Origin: Pseudoscleropodium purum
Taxonomy: Eukaryota; Streptophyta; Bryopsida; Hypnales; Brachytheciaceae
Assembly (NCBI GenBank): GCA_963969395.1
Contig: OZ017796.1
Coordinates: 21,144,501 to 21,208,500 of the forward strand
Length of the DNA: 64,000 nucleotides
Direction of reading: 5' to 3'
Every line of letters begins with the position of its first letter. Within the stretch, counting starts at the first letter, position 1. Position numbers and translations under genes: made by a program. Shown here in pieces: positions 1 through 11,759 of this stretch. A model generated the notes under the pieces. That model was not told the DNA's origin. It saw nothing but the letters and a program-made list of their open reading frames with translations, and did no database searches.

Positions 1-39
1 GAAAATAAAAGTAGTTTATCTTTTAGTTTGACTTTTGAA

Positions 40-1155
40 TAACTAAAAAAATAGTGCCCAAATTAACAAAACATTAACAATTTCTTATTTATTTTGATAT
101 AATAACATTCATTTTCACAAGTTTTTGTTAATTGTGTGCAAATTAACAAAATAATCTTAATTTTTCTGTTGATTTGGATAGTACAATTATTACAATTCTA
201 CATCACCAAAAATTTGTTAATTTTTTTGAAATCTTTTAGAATCAATTGGAAATTTTAAAAATATTTAAAATATTTTGAAAATTTTCAATATACAATGTAG
301 ATTTAAGAATAAAATAATTACACAATTTAATGTCTATTAAAGCCATCAGACTTTCGTCTTGTAAATGATTTTCGTCTTGTAAATGAACTTTCTTTAAAAA
401 TCTTTGAAGTAAGAAAAGTTGTCAAATTTATTTATTTTTCACCTTCAATAATTCATGTGAAATTTAAATCTTCCAATCAAAAGTTATAAACAAAAATTAG
501 ATAAAAGTGACTATAGACATTCTTTTCTACATTTTTAAACATCTTTTTTGATTTTTATTCATAAATTTTGAATGAAAAATTTAAATCTCAAATGAAATGT
601 TGAAAGTAAAAGATTAGTTTAATTTTTGAACTTTTGTAAGTTTAAAGTTCTTTGAAAAAAATTCATTTATGAGGTGAAAATTGCTTTCAAAATCTATTGA
701 CTTGAAATGACAATAGGAAAAAATTCATAAAAATAAATAAATAAGTTTTTGCATCACTTGTAATCATGTGAAATTACAAGTAGTGCAATGGTTTGTACTA
801 TAAATTTCATCCATGAGGTTCAAGGTTCAAACCTTAATCGTACTATTTAATACAAAAGTTGTCCACATTGCACCCGCCATGTGGCATGTGAAGCCATCCA
901 CATAGTGGTAATTGTGCAACATTGTCATATGAACATTTTAAAGTGTTCACATGACACATTAAAAACAATTATTTATATGTAAAAAAATATTTAACAAAAA
1001 ATCAACTGAATCAATAAAAAAATTAATAATTTTTGATAAAAAAATCACTTCTTTGTTCAAAAATGTTCAAATCAACACATCAAAGTCAACAAAATAAATT
1101 GATACTTTTGTGTTAAGTTTTATTAATTTGGTCATTGTATTTTTCTACTAGTATG
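40..1155. mobile_element. Foldback element with CACTA-like ends, copy 1
   Basis: This stretch aligns along its whole length with 8191-9318 in the same orientation. Shared blocks include the opening GCCCAAATTAACAAA, the CATTCATTTTCACAAG block, the AATCATGTG block near 760 and the closing TTAATTTGGTCA. The reverse complement of the right end (CATACTAGTAGAAAAATAC) resembles the left end of copy 2 (CACTACTAGAAAAACAATG), so the ends form inverted repeats of CACTA type. The interior is roughly palindromic: the region around 355-480 resembles the reverse complement of about 560-700. No coding capacity. The left boundary is approximate and the first bases have diverged. Family placement as a non-autonomous CACTA derivative is inference. 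Confidence 0.6.
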
Positions 1156-3599
1156 AGGTTTCTTAGCCTTGAAAGGTCAATAAATTTTTTTTTTTGGTGT
1201 TTTATTTGAATCAATGAATGTTTGAAGGCCCATGTGATGTGTACATGGGCTGAATTCACCTACCTTAAGAGTTCAAAAGTTAAATGCTTATTTCTTAATT
1301 AGGTTTTTGATAAAAAAAGATGAATGTGTTTTGTTTTGAAGAATGAAAGTGTAGAATTTGAAAAGTCAAGTATTGAAGCAGTTATATCTTTAAATGTTGT
1401 AAATTGAAATAATTTATAGATTTGAAAAATTATTTAATAGTATTTTAAGTTTGTTTTAAGGAGGAATTTCAAATAGAATATAAATTAGTATATCCAAACC
1501 AACTAAGTAATACAATTATAATATTTTTAATTTCAATTTCCTTTCACTAATTCTAATTACATGCTACACTTCACTTTTAAAGGCTACAAAAGTTAAATTC
1601 TTGTACTTAAATTTTTATTTTATTTTAAAACTTTAATTTATTTAATTCTTTAATCATTTGGTATTTAAAAAAAAAAATTTAGTTCAAATTAACTTCGCAA
1701 CTTGACTTTGCAATTAACCTTACTGCTTTTAATTTAAATTTTTAAATGGTTTTTATCACTCTACAACTTATTATTTCTAAATTAATCCTTATAAAATCAC
1801 AACTCATTGTTTATTTAATTGTCTTTAAATTTTTAATAATTCAAATTGTTTTAATATTTGAATGTTATAATTTATAAGATTTAGGAATCAAAATATAAAT
1901 GCTTATATTATTTTCTTTCAAAAGCACTCAAAAAATAAAAAGTACAATAGTACTATTGTACAACGTACAACTATTATATAATCAATGTACTTGAAATTGT
2001 AGAAGGGAGTCTTATGTACGTTTGGCAAGCATTCAAAACATTTTGCAAGATTGAAAGGACAAAACAAAGAAAAGATTTTATTGTGTTACATATAATAATG
2101 ATTTACTCATTTGCACAACACATTTGCAAAACCACATTATCAAACATGTTGTTATTATTGAAAACCATACCTTTTTTAAATCTTCAATATATGTAAACAT
2201 TGCATGCACTACATTATATGAGATAACGAAGACTATACGAAGTAAAGAGTTTAGAAGATATATATTGTTAAAGATAAAAATCATCAATAGATTTATTTTT
2301 CAACATTCTTCCGTAATCGTCTTAAAAAATTTATTCATCTTATAAATGACATTTTTACTCAAAAGAAGTTGTAATTTTTTACTAAGACTAATTTTGGTTG
2401 AATTTATACTTATATCACTAACAATGGGTGAAAATTCAATTAAGAAAATAAGACTTAATAGACAATAGAATAGGAAAATAATTAACAATCAACATTATCA
2501 ATTAATTCATAGGATAGAATCTCTCCAAATTGATTATTCAGCAATTTGCTTTCATTGCTCAAAAGACAATTCAAGTTGACTATTCAAATTGTTAATAAAA
2601 AGAAGAGCGTACACTTGATCTATTAGTTTTTAAATGAACAAATTACTAGTTTAAAAGAAAAAACTTGCAAAAATTTATGAAATCAGCTAAAATTAAAATT
2701 TTCTATTTTATCTACAAATGTGTGAAAAATTTTGAAATGAAAATTTAAAGATTTGTTCTTATTTTTTTTGCTATTTCAAAGAGATTTTTTTTGTATGATT
2801 TAAAATTTGAACGAAAAAGTTATAAGCATATGAATGGAAGAAGATTTATTGTCATTTGATAAAGAAAAGTAGAGATTTGATTAGCTATAAAAGTTTGTAT
2901 ATTTTGTGTATATTTTTAAAATTTTGAATCATTAGAAAAGTTTATTTTATTTTTTCAAAGACTTAATACTTGAAGAAATCAAATTTCTATAATGAAAATT
3001 ATAAATTTTGAATAGCAGAGCGGTAAAGAATCTGCTATCTTTATTGTTTGAAAATCAAAATTTTGTAAGGCTATGAATTTTGTTTGAAGAATCAATTGCA
3101 ATGAAAATTTATAATGAAGATAAGAGATTTTGTTAACTTTTAAAAAGCTATTATTTTCTTAATTTTGATGAAAATTTGCAAAAATTATAAATAACAAAGC
3201 AAAAGAAGATCTACTACTTTCTTATTTCGAGAAGAATATAATTAAAACAAATTTAAATTTATGTTTTTTTTATTATTGTTCATAATTAATTTTGAAGCTT
3301 AGCGTTTTTGTATTCTAGGTTTTGTCTAGTTTACCAAAAATCTAGGACTAAATATAGGGGTTCCAAATTTTTAGAAGAATGGTTAAATCGTTTATTGTTC
3401 TGTGGTTAAAGTCACATATATATTAAATTTAGGGAAATATGTATATATGTATATGTATAAATTTTTTAGTTTATAAAGTTAGGTTTTTCACTCTTATTCC
3501 CAGGGATTTAAATTTTGTTGACAATCCTTTACAGATGTATGCAGACACAATGAATGATGTTACAGTCCTATATAATGTCCTAAAGGTGGGCAATGAGTC
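1156..3599. other. AT-rich spacer without recognisable genes
   Basis: The stretch is AT-rich with poly-T and poly-A runs and only short chance reading frames. I see no conserved protein motif, RNA gene or clear terminal repeats. Confidence 0.6.
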
Positions 3600-3910
3600 T
3601 TGACAATAAGTTAGGTTGGACAATTTGTCTTATGCAATGCATGCACTAGACCTAATCATACAAAATAATACTTTGAAAATAATATACGTAATTTCTTAAT
3701 TAAATCTTTTTATATTTAGGGCAATTGGTCCAATAAGTGCTTGCCATGAACAAATCTTAATGCAAAATGTCTATATCTATCCCTGTAGGGCAATTTGTCC
3801 AGTTAATACAAAAAATGAAAGTTTAGGTATTTTACCAAAGTTTTGTCTTTTCCTTAAGCTTTTCTCCAGCTTTTAGGACAATTAGTCAATTGGCAATTTG
3901 TCCAAACCAT
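3600..3910. repeat. Dispersed GGNCAATTNGTCC-like motif cluster
   Basis: Near-palindromic words close to GGACAATTTGTCC recur at about 3617, 3719, 3787, 3877 and 3892, spaced mostly 70-100 bp apart. No coding frame joins them. The function is unknown; such clusters are often subterminal repeats of a DNA transposon. Confidence 0.45.
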
Positions 3911-5140
3911 TGTTAATACACAAACAAAATATTGAAACAATTCACAACATGGACCAAACTCAAGAAATCTAAAACCAAATATTTATTATTTATAAAATAA
4001 TAATAAAACGACTTAAAATCGTAATCTATAGACCTAAGACCAAATATATCAGCCCTATGGCCATGCAATGAACCCAAAACCACGAAAATAAATTCAAAAT
4101 CCAAAAACAGGCTCTAAAAACGCTGAAGTTTACAATTTAATAATCAAATGGCCTATAACTACGGACTACAAATCCTATAACCGCGAGAACCCTAACTGGC
4201 TCCGTCGGAACTCCCCAGCCAAATTGCTGAGCTTGAGTTCTAATTGAGAATCCTTTGGTTGATAATTGTTTTCTTCAAATTTGTAGCAATTTGTTTCAGA
4301 ATCTGACTCGTACCATCCAAGTGATCCACCACAAACTTTCAATTGATTGAATTCGATGAAATTTTCAAGAAATATGGTGGCGTGCCAAATCTCTAATTTC
4401 ACCGAATTCTTCTTCTAATTTGATTAATTCGATCTCAAATCTCATGAATTATTTGTGGATTCTCATTCAATTAGTCAATTGAATTCGCATTCCTGCACTC
4501 CATTTGCAAACTCGAACGATTGAGCGAGATTCTCTGGAATTTAAAGAACCAGTTAGACAATGTTCCTTCTCCATCAAATTTGAATTCCGGTTGCCACAAT
4601 TCTGGCCAACTCTTGTCGAAATTCTTGAAGGTATTCCAAGGTATTCCAAGAAATTCCAAGAAATTCCAATCGATCAAATTCCAAGCATAGTTCGTACTGA
4701 ATTTACCAAAATTTGTAGATTTTTTTTCGAACTCCAATCCTGTTTCTCACCCCACTTTTTTGGCGGCCGAATTTTGACTCATAAAATTCCTCCAATGCTC
4801 AGAGCTACTGGAGTAGCACTAGGACATCAATGATCAACACTGATCACATCATTTTGTTAGGAATTGGTTGTTACTTCGTCAACTACTCACAATTTTTGCA
4901 GCGTTCTCAGAGCTTATACTCTTGTAGTTTCAATTTCGCACTGTCATTCATTCATAGGCTTGTCTCTCCTTCTCGATTTGCAAGACAAAATTTCAACTGT
5001 TTATTTTGATATTCACAGTTTATCACAAACTTTAACTTTGCAATATTCACTTACAAAATTCTAATCTCCTTTATTTGAAATTAATTTCTTCAATTTCACA
5101 ATTTTAAGCTCTCGACAGCCTATTCTCACACGCAAGGGCA
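3911..5140. other. Slightly GC-richer spacer, AATTC-rich
   Basis: The composition differs from the surroundings, with many AATTC/GAATTC words and fewer homopolymers between about 4150 and 5150. Overlapping short frames exist on both strands (for example 4504-4833 plus and 4471-4737 minus), but none shows a recognisable domain. It could be a decayed repeat or an old gene flank. I assign no gene. Confidence 0.4.
4631..4670. repeat. 10-bp tandem repeat, four copies
   Basis: Four adjacent 10-bp units are present, two GTATTCCAAG followed by two AAATTCCAA(G/T). Confidence 0.85.
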
Positions 5141-7080
5141 CAATTCCATGGGAGACAATCTTATTCAAAAATCTCACAAAAGTAATAGTCAACAAAGCAA
5201 TCTTAAACTCGGCAAACATATGAAGGAATTATACAAGGCAAGAAACTCAAATATATATATTATAGAACTTAATCACTTACATATATGGCATATTTCAATA
5301 CCACTCGATAAAGGTCTTACTTCATAAACAATGATGATTAAAATTGAAAAATTGAAATGATAGATTTATAATTTTCAAAATTCTTGAAAATACATGAATT
5401 GTTGTGAAAACCAAATTTTTTTGATAATATCAATATAACATTAAATTCATGAAACTCTAAAAATTCAATTAAGTTCAAAGCCAAAAGAAGCAATCAAAAT
5501 GCCACCTCACCAATGTCACTTTGGTGATCTTGTCTAATGTCACTTCTCTTCAATAGCCATAGCCAATGGCCATTATATTTCTATAATATCACAAATTTTG
5601 AAGATGTAATATTACAAAAGTCACTATAGTTTTAGTGGTATGATTATATTATGTTATTTAAAATAAATAAATTTGTGTGTTTCACAAGTTATTGGTAGAA
5701 TATTTATTTTTTAATTGCATTTTGTTAATTCTTTGAAAGTAAAAATGTATATTTACAAGAACCAACTTTATAAGGTCATAAGAATCAAAATTATACATTA
5801 GAATGCTTCTTGAAGTCCATATTCTTTTATGAAATATTTTTCTCATCCATCCAAATTTTTTCTAAATTATTAGATATTGTATCAATTACTCATCATGACA
5901 TAGATTTTTAAATCTTCTTTATATAAACACTCTAAAATTGAAATTCATATTTTTTATTTTAATTTAAGTACAAATTTTTATATTCAAAATATTATTGTTG
6001 AAATCTAACTTCAACTATTGTATAATAATAATCGTTAAATAATTTTCTATTTTAAATCTTGAGTAGTTCAAAATTTTACTTTCATTGATGAATTTATTAG
6101 TAGATAATATACCAAGAAGAAATTGTAAGTAATTCAACATTGTCATTTTCTCTTAAAAGTCAAAGATATGGAATTTCCCCCTAAAAGCATTGATAGAATG
6201 TTAGTTGCAGATAAGCCACTCATTGACTTGGAGCACAATTTTACTTTTGTGTTATATGCAATTATATGCAGTTTTTGCCTCTAGTTGAATTCAATATGAT
6301 ATACAAAATGTACATTAAGCAATGTATCTTCATTTTGAGCTTTCAAAGCATGCACATTAAGCTTGAAAAATGAATAATTTTATTGTTCAAGCTTAAAAAA
6401 CTTTCATTATTAGTATAAAAAAGTGAATGATTTGTCATGTACACTAGTTTGAAATTATAAATTGGCTTGATCTCTTATTAGTATTTGAAAGCCTTACATA
6501 CATTTTGCAAATGGAGTAAGAAAAATAAAACTACTTTCTCCAATTCTTAAGATTAAAATCTTTGTTAAGATCTTAATAAATTTCAAATTAGCACTAGTGC
6601 ATTTTTACCTAATTGATTGCCTATTAAAAAGCAATGAGGGGATTGTCTACCTTTTTGCAACCTAAAAAGTGAGTGCTTTACCCATTTTCAAGCCAATTTT
6701 TGGTCTTGTTTTTCAAGCTTAATAGTAATGCTTTCAACTTCCTTGTAATTCTATAAAATAGAGTTATTAATTTATTTTTATTCAAATTCAACAATTTGCA
6801 TTGTCATAATTTGTTCACCTTTTTCACTAACAATGGTTGATTTAGATCATCCACACATCTAAAGTAATTTTTTTAAAATATAGCTTTTTGTTAGTTTTAG
6901 TTAATTATAGCAAAATTATATACTCTTTTACTACTGCAGTTTATGATTCTTTTGGCATTTTGTTTCTTTATTATTTGATTATTATATTCTCAAATATCCA
7001 AGCTGTAAATTGAGGTTAAAATCAAGGTTTTCATAAATTGTAGCTCAATAACAATGTAATAAAAAGATGCATCCCAACTT
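5141..7080. other. AT-rich spacer, nothing recognised
   Basis: I see no genes or clear repeats. The sequence is low-complexity AT-rich DNA with short A and T runs. Confidence 0.55.
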
Positions 7081-7089
7081 TTTTTCCTC

Positions 7090-7500
7090 TCCCTTATGTT
7101 GCCAAAGTACCTTAGCCACTAGATCTCTCTAAAAATATCCACCCCTTTCTAATGTCGTTAATCTTAAAAAAACATTCATCATAGATTGGAAACAATCTTG
7201 GTCGTTTAGGGTTCCAATACATAATATATACACATACAAAATATAGATATGGTATATAAACTAATGATATGGTACGTATACATATAGGGAGATAACCCAT
7301 ATTAAATGCCTCCTCCGAAGCCTAACAAAAATACAAATAGAGGGGTAGGCTAATTGAAGTGAGTGGGTGGCGAGTGAGAAGGTGAAAGGGTCATAAAATG
7401 GAGTATGGGGCAATAAAACAATAAATTTCATTTTTTTTTAAATTGAGCTTGTTGTGACAATTTGTCACAATGACAATGAGCTCAAAAAGATGCAAAAACT
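7090..7500. repeat. Diverged relative of the 25.6/27.0-kb cassettes, inverted
   Basis: A perfect hairpin-like core, TTGTGACAA-T-TTGTCACAA (7452-7470), is followed by ATGACAATGAGCTCAA. The same end sequence, inverted, is at 25567-25610. Internally about 7200-7300 has AT-rich CATAC/ATATGG-like runs comparable to the minisatellite cores of those cassettes, followed by a G-rich stretch with GGGG runs. It is best read as an inverted, diverged copy of the same repeat family. Confidence 0.45.
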
Positions 7501-7974
7501 ACATTATTACAATTGATAAATAACAATGTGTTTTATTTTGATGTTGCGTTCACAATCACAAAAATTTCATCAAAAACGTTCAACAATGATTCATACTTGT
7601 GAGTTTTTAATCCATAAACAAGACACAATGAACTTTGAATACAACAATGGTTTGGTTGTGCATCAATATTGACAATAATATTATAAAAAAAAAGCTAAGC
7701 ATCTAGTCATACAACATTATAGATTATACACTCTACTTATCATACAAAACTGATCATCAAATTGAATTATACATCAAAATTAAGAAGGAAATACACATCT
7801 TCAAGTCTTCAACGTACCATACATTAAAGGGGGGAAGAAAATATACATCTTGAACCTAAAAAAAGAATCAAATTGAGAAGAAAAAATAACAATGTCCAAA
7901 ATGTGCAAATGTATGTATATAGAGGGGTATCAGTAAAAATGGCATTTTCGAACTCGAAGAAAAAGAAATTTCAA

Positions 7975-8182
7975 TGCTGCCAACTTTGGTAACCTCTTGA
8001 GAGCTAAAAAATTGTTATTTTACCATAACTTATTTGTCACAACATTATTTTTATGTTAATAACACATATACTAAATTTCAAGGTCAAAAGATTCATGGAA
8101 AAGAAGATATTCAAAATCTACCAACATGTGTAACTGTGAAATTTTTTCTATATTGCCAACTTTGACAACCTCCTAAGAATGT
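7975..8182. repeat. Degenerate direct duplication of about 176 bp
   Basis: TGCCAACTTTGGTAACCTC near 7978 recurs as TGCCAACTTTGACAACCTCC near 8154. Between them are phrases (ACTTATTTG, CTAAATTTCAAGGTC) of the kind also seen inside the TTAA-flanked elements. This may be the remnant of such an element. Confidence 0.45.
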
Positions 8183-8190
8183 ATATATAT

Positions 8191-9318
8191 CACTACTAGA
8201 AAAACAATGCCCAAATTAACAAATCATCAACAATTTCTTGTTAATTTTGGTACTATAACATTCATTTTCACAAGTTTTTGTTAACTGTGCCCAAATTAAT
8301 AAAAAAGTCTCATTTTCTTGGTTGATTTAGATAGTGCAATTATCACATAAACAGATATTTGTTAATTTTTTGGATTCTTTTAAAATCTTTTGAAATTTTT
8401 AAAAATCTTAAGAATCTTTGAGAATCTTTGAAAATCTTTGAAAATCTTCAATATACAATGTAGATTTAAGAATAAATAACTACACAATTCGGTATTTATT
8501 AAAGTCAACAGATTTTGGGGGCGATTTTCATTGTGTAAACGGACTTTTTAAAAAATAATTTGAATTAACAAAAGTTGCAAAATTAAGCTATTTTTCACCT
8601 TCACCAAACCGTTTGACATTCAAATCTTTCAATTAAAAGTTATGGACAAAAATTAGAGAGGGGTGAAAATGGACATTTTTTTTTACAATTTAAAACACCT
8701 TCTTTGATTTTTGTCTATAACTCTTGATTGAAATATCTAAATCTCAAATAGATTGCTAGAGGTTAAAGATAGCTCAATTTCACAACTTTTGTTAGTTCAA
8801 ATTTTTTATAAAAAAGTTTGTTTATGAGATGAGAATTGCCCCAAAAGTTTGCTGACTTGAAATGATAATAAGAAAAAAATCAAAAAAGTAATTAAATAAG
8901 TTTTTGGACCATTTATAATCATGTGGATTTGCAAGTGATGCAATGGTTTGAACTTTGAACCTCATCTATGAGGTTCAAATTTCAAACCTTGGTGGTGGCA
9001 TTTGTCACATAGGTTGTCCATGTGGCACCCGTTATGTGACATGTGGGGCCACTTATGTGGTAGCTGCCATATGGCAACGCCATATGAGCATTTTTGGAGT
9101 GTCCACTTGGTAATGACACATGGAAATTTAGGATTGGTTACTTGTATGTAAAAAAAGAATTCAAAAAAATTTTAATAAAAAAAAATGTGATCAAATTAAC
9201 AAAAAAATTAACACCTTTGTATTCAAAAATACCCAAGTGAACATGTCCAAATCAACAAAAAAATCAACACTTTTGTGTTGAGTTTTGTTAATTTGGTCAC
9301 TATATTTTCATACTAATG
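8191..9318. mobile_element. Foldback element with CACTA-like ends, copy 2
   Basis: The better-preserved copy of the element at 40-1155. It begins CACTACTAGAAAAACAATG and ends in the reverse complement of CATTAGTATGAAAATATAG; both termini continue into CCAAATTAACAAA, giving inverted ends of roughly 40 bp. The interior folds back on itself: about 8505-8660 pairs with about 8695-8860, including a shared AACTAACAAAAGTTG-like block, so a single strand could form a long imperfect hairpin. No protein is encoded. CACTA-type termini on a palindromic body suggest a non-autonomous element moved in trans. A target duplication could not be fixed with confidence. Confidence 0.7.
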
Positions 9319-9654
9319 ATTTATTCTAAATGTTTGGTTCTATGTTTTCACTACTTTGAAATTTCTATGTTTTTTGATGATTTCTTATGCACTATAAAAA
9401 CTTCTATATTTTCTATATAATTATTTTAGATTTTTGATTCAATGTTTTCACAAATTCCATAGTGCACAAGAAATCATCAAAAAATGGCTAGTGTATTATC
9501 AAATTATTTGACCTCCTTGTATTATAAGATGTTTGACTTCCTAAAAGATAAACTCTTTATATATTTTTGAAATCTTGCATGAGTGTATCTAACAAAATAT
9601 ACTAATGAATTGTGTAATTCCTAATTTTTGTATAGGACAAAAATCTCACTTTAT
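9319..9654. other. AT-rich spacer
   Basis: I see no gene. A short imperfect inverted pair (CTATGTTTTCAC... and ...GATTTTTGATTCAATGTTTT) lies at about 9340-9450. Confidence 0.5.
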
Positions 9655-9790
9655 AAGGGAGCTAACCCATTTCCAACCACTTAAGCTATTATAGGTATGT
9701 GGAGTGGAAATTTCTTAAGTACGATAATTTTTCATGATGTAGAAATAGAGTTTGGAAGGATTCTATAATTTTTCAAAATTTTTTAATTCA
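9655..9790. repeat. Solo terminal repeat of the 36383-38495 family
   Basis: AACCCATTTCCAACCACTTAA followed by a GTGG/GTGGAAAT block and GATGTAGAAATAGA follows the same order as the outer terminal repeats at 36383-36480 and, inverted, at 38410-38495. No partner was found nearby, so this looks like a single end or a truncated copy. Confidence 0.5.
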
Positions 9791-10584
9791 AAATGTAATT
9801 ATCATGAATTTTTTAGCTGAACTATATTGTATAAGCTGTAGTGGTCATACAATCTTTTTTACTTCCAATCATGGACTAATTGCAAAATTGACCAAAGGCT
9901 AATTGCAATATTGGGAGCTTGACAACCAAACATAATGGGCCATAACTACTACTCCAAGAACTACACCACAACTTCACAGAAAGAAAGCAATCTATAGATT
10001 GGAAATGGGGGAGGGGGGATGTGAGTATAAATGGGTTGACTCATACACGGACTTGGAGTATGCTCAAAGTATATTCAAAGTGTGTTGACCTTGTTTTACA
10101 AGGATGAAAATAGAAAAACACTTTTTCAAAATTCAAACATTATAATCTTGCAATCCATTTTTTCCATGCATCATTCTAATATTCTAATACTTTTGTATGG
10201 TTAAAGTTCAATAAAACATCCTAATTTCAATTTTGATCAATGAACCTAAAATTGACAATTTAAGACAATTTTACTTGGAAAAAATCCTTCATCCTTGAGT
10301 AACTAAGGTTCAAGAGACTAAAAGTAGGTTGAAGACTCCATTGACCGCTATTCTGCTACCTTCCCCGATAATCCACATGCATTACCAACCTACCAATGAT
10401 TTGACCTACCTACTCACCACTGGTATTGTTTCAATTCACAATCGCTGAATTGTTTCATTCTTTATTCGTAGATACTGATTGTTGCAAACTACTATCTAAG
10501 AGCCATGATAACGAAATTATTTTTCTGCTTTGAACCTTATAACACATTCGGAAAGTTGGACACCCACTCTGACCATTAGCGGTC
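9791..10584. other. Spacer without recognised genes
   Basis: AT-rich up to about 10000, then more balanced in composition toward the 3' flank of the helicase gene. No supported gene. Confidence 0.5.
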
Positions 10585-10589
10585 TAACA

Positions 10590-10722
10590 TACCATAGCAA
10601 AAAAGCCATAAAACAGTGAATACAGTTAAATATGCCATATCATTAGCAGTTAAATATGCCATAGCAAAAAGTCATGAAACAATGAATGCACTTAAATATG
10701 CCATAGCAGAGAGCATTAAAAC
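10590..10722. repeat. About 42-bp tandem repeat, roughly 3.5 units
   Basis: The unit begins CCATAGCAAAAA and continues through (A)CAATGAATGCAGTTAAATAT. One unit is shortened to about 24 bp. Lies downstream of the helicase gene. Confidence 0.7.
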
Positions 10723-11047
10723 AATATTCACTGGCCAAATGGTAAAACAAATGTGCCTTCGGAATATTATGTCAAATTTTTCTGACAAGTTCTCTGTTGA
10801 ACTTCAGTTTCCTGTAGCATAATGAGTTTAGAAACCAGACTTTTCCAGGTCGATTACACGACCATAGCAAGAGAGGAAATTATGTCTACCAAAGCTTTGT
10901 ATAGTCACAGAATATAGCACCATCGGAAGAATGGTTTCAAGCTTATAGTACAGAGGTTGAGACGCATTACAGGATGTACAAAAAAGGTTTCAGTACCAGC
11001 ACATGCTGTCGATCACGATGCCGTCCAGAACAGTTGATCACAGGTAA

Positions 11048-11389
11048 CAGTTTCAATTCCAGGAAAATCCCAACCTCCCTGCCGTGGATTTGAAGAGTGA
11101 TCCCAATCTGCCTGTCATGGACTTGAAGAGAGATTCCAATCTGCCTTCCATGGACTTGAAGAGTGATCCAAATTCCAGGAACTTGAAGGATGCTGCCAAC
11201 CATGACGCAGAACTTCCACATCATAATTCACTTGACAAGATGCCGAGGATATACCACCATCAAACCTGTCACTTTTCAGAAGAAGAATTCCAGAATTCAG
11301 AGCGCACGAAACAGGGCTTCCAACAAACAGTGACCAAAAAAATCAAGCATGAAGCTGCACACCTTGTTCACTGTTGTATGTGTTATTGA
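11048..11389 (+). other. Open frame with 11-residue repeats, not recognised
   Basis: An open plus-strand frame of about 114 codons runs to a stop at 11387-11389. Its first half repeats an 11-residue unit close to NLPxMDLKSDP; the second half contains HHNSLDK, HHQTCHF and HCCMCY. I recognise no family. A possible splice acceptor (TTCCAG) precedes the repeats. It lies 370 bp downstream of the last helicase exon I could place and on the other strand. It could be a small gene, an exon of a missed gene, or a chance frame over a 33-bp minisatellite in the helicase 3' region, whose minus frame is also open. Confidence 0.25.
11081..11179. repeat. 33-bp minisatellite, three copies
   Basis: Three consecutive 33-bp units start at 11081, 11114 and 11147 and share ATGGACTTGAAGAG(T/A)GAT. 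The length is a multiple of three, so both the plus and minus frames stay open across it. Confidence 0.85.
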
Positions 11390-11759
11390 ACCTAAGTCGG
11401 TCCAAACGTCCATATTAACCCAATGTCCAAGTGACATATCTATAGGGTATAGTTGGAATAAATCATTGAAAAAGCTTCACCCAAGGTCACAAAATGTACC
11501 AATTGAAAGAGGAACTCATCGACTACTGTTTAGACGATAGAAGTCAATGTTTTTAAAGGTACTAAAAGGTTCCAAAGTGAACTTTCTATTCTTGGGACTT
11601 GGGGCTAATTGTTCTTTTCACAATTGAGTTCTTATTTGTACCAAGATAGGAATCAGTTTGAGTTTGTGAGCACTATACATGCTCTGATGAGCAATTAAGA
11701 GATGCAAAGATTTCAAAAAAAATTCCATCATGAGTAGGGAGTAGGACTTCCCAACTTAC

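Noticed and set aside
3010..3075. tRNA-like text (AGCAGAGCGGTAAAGAATCTGCT)
   Set aside because: It resembles a D-arm, but no complete cloverleaf, acceptor stem or T-loop GTTCRA box could be fitted.
4856..5160. Possible LTR beginning TGTTAGGAATTGG
   Set aside because: No second copy, no primer-binding site and no gag or pol sequence nearby.
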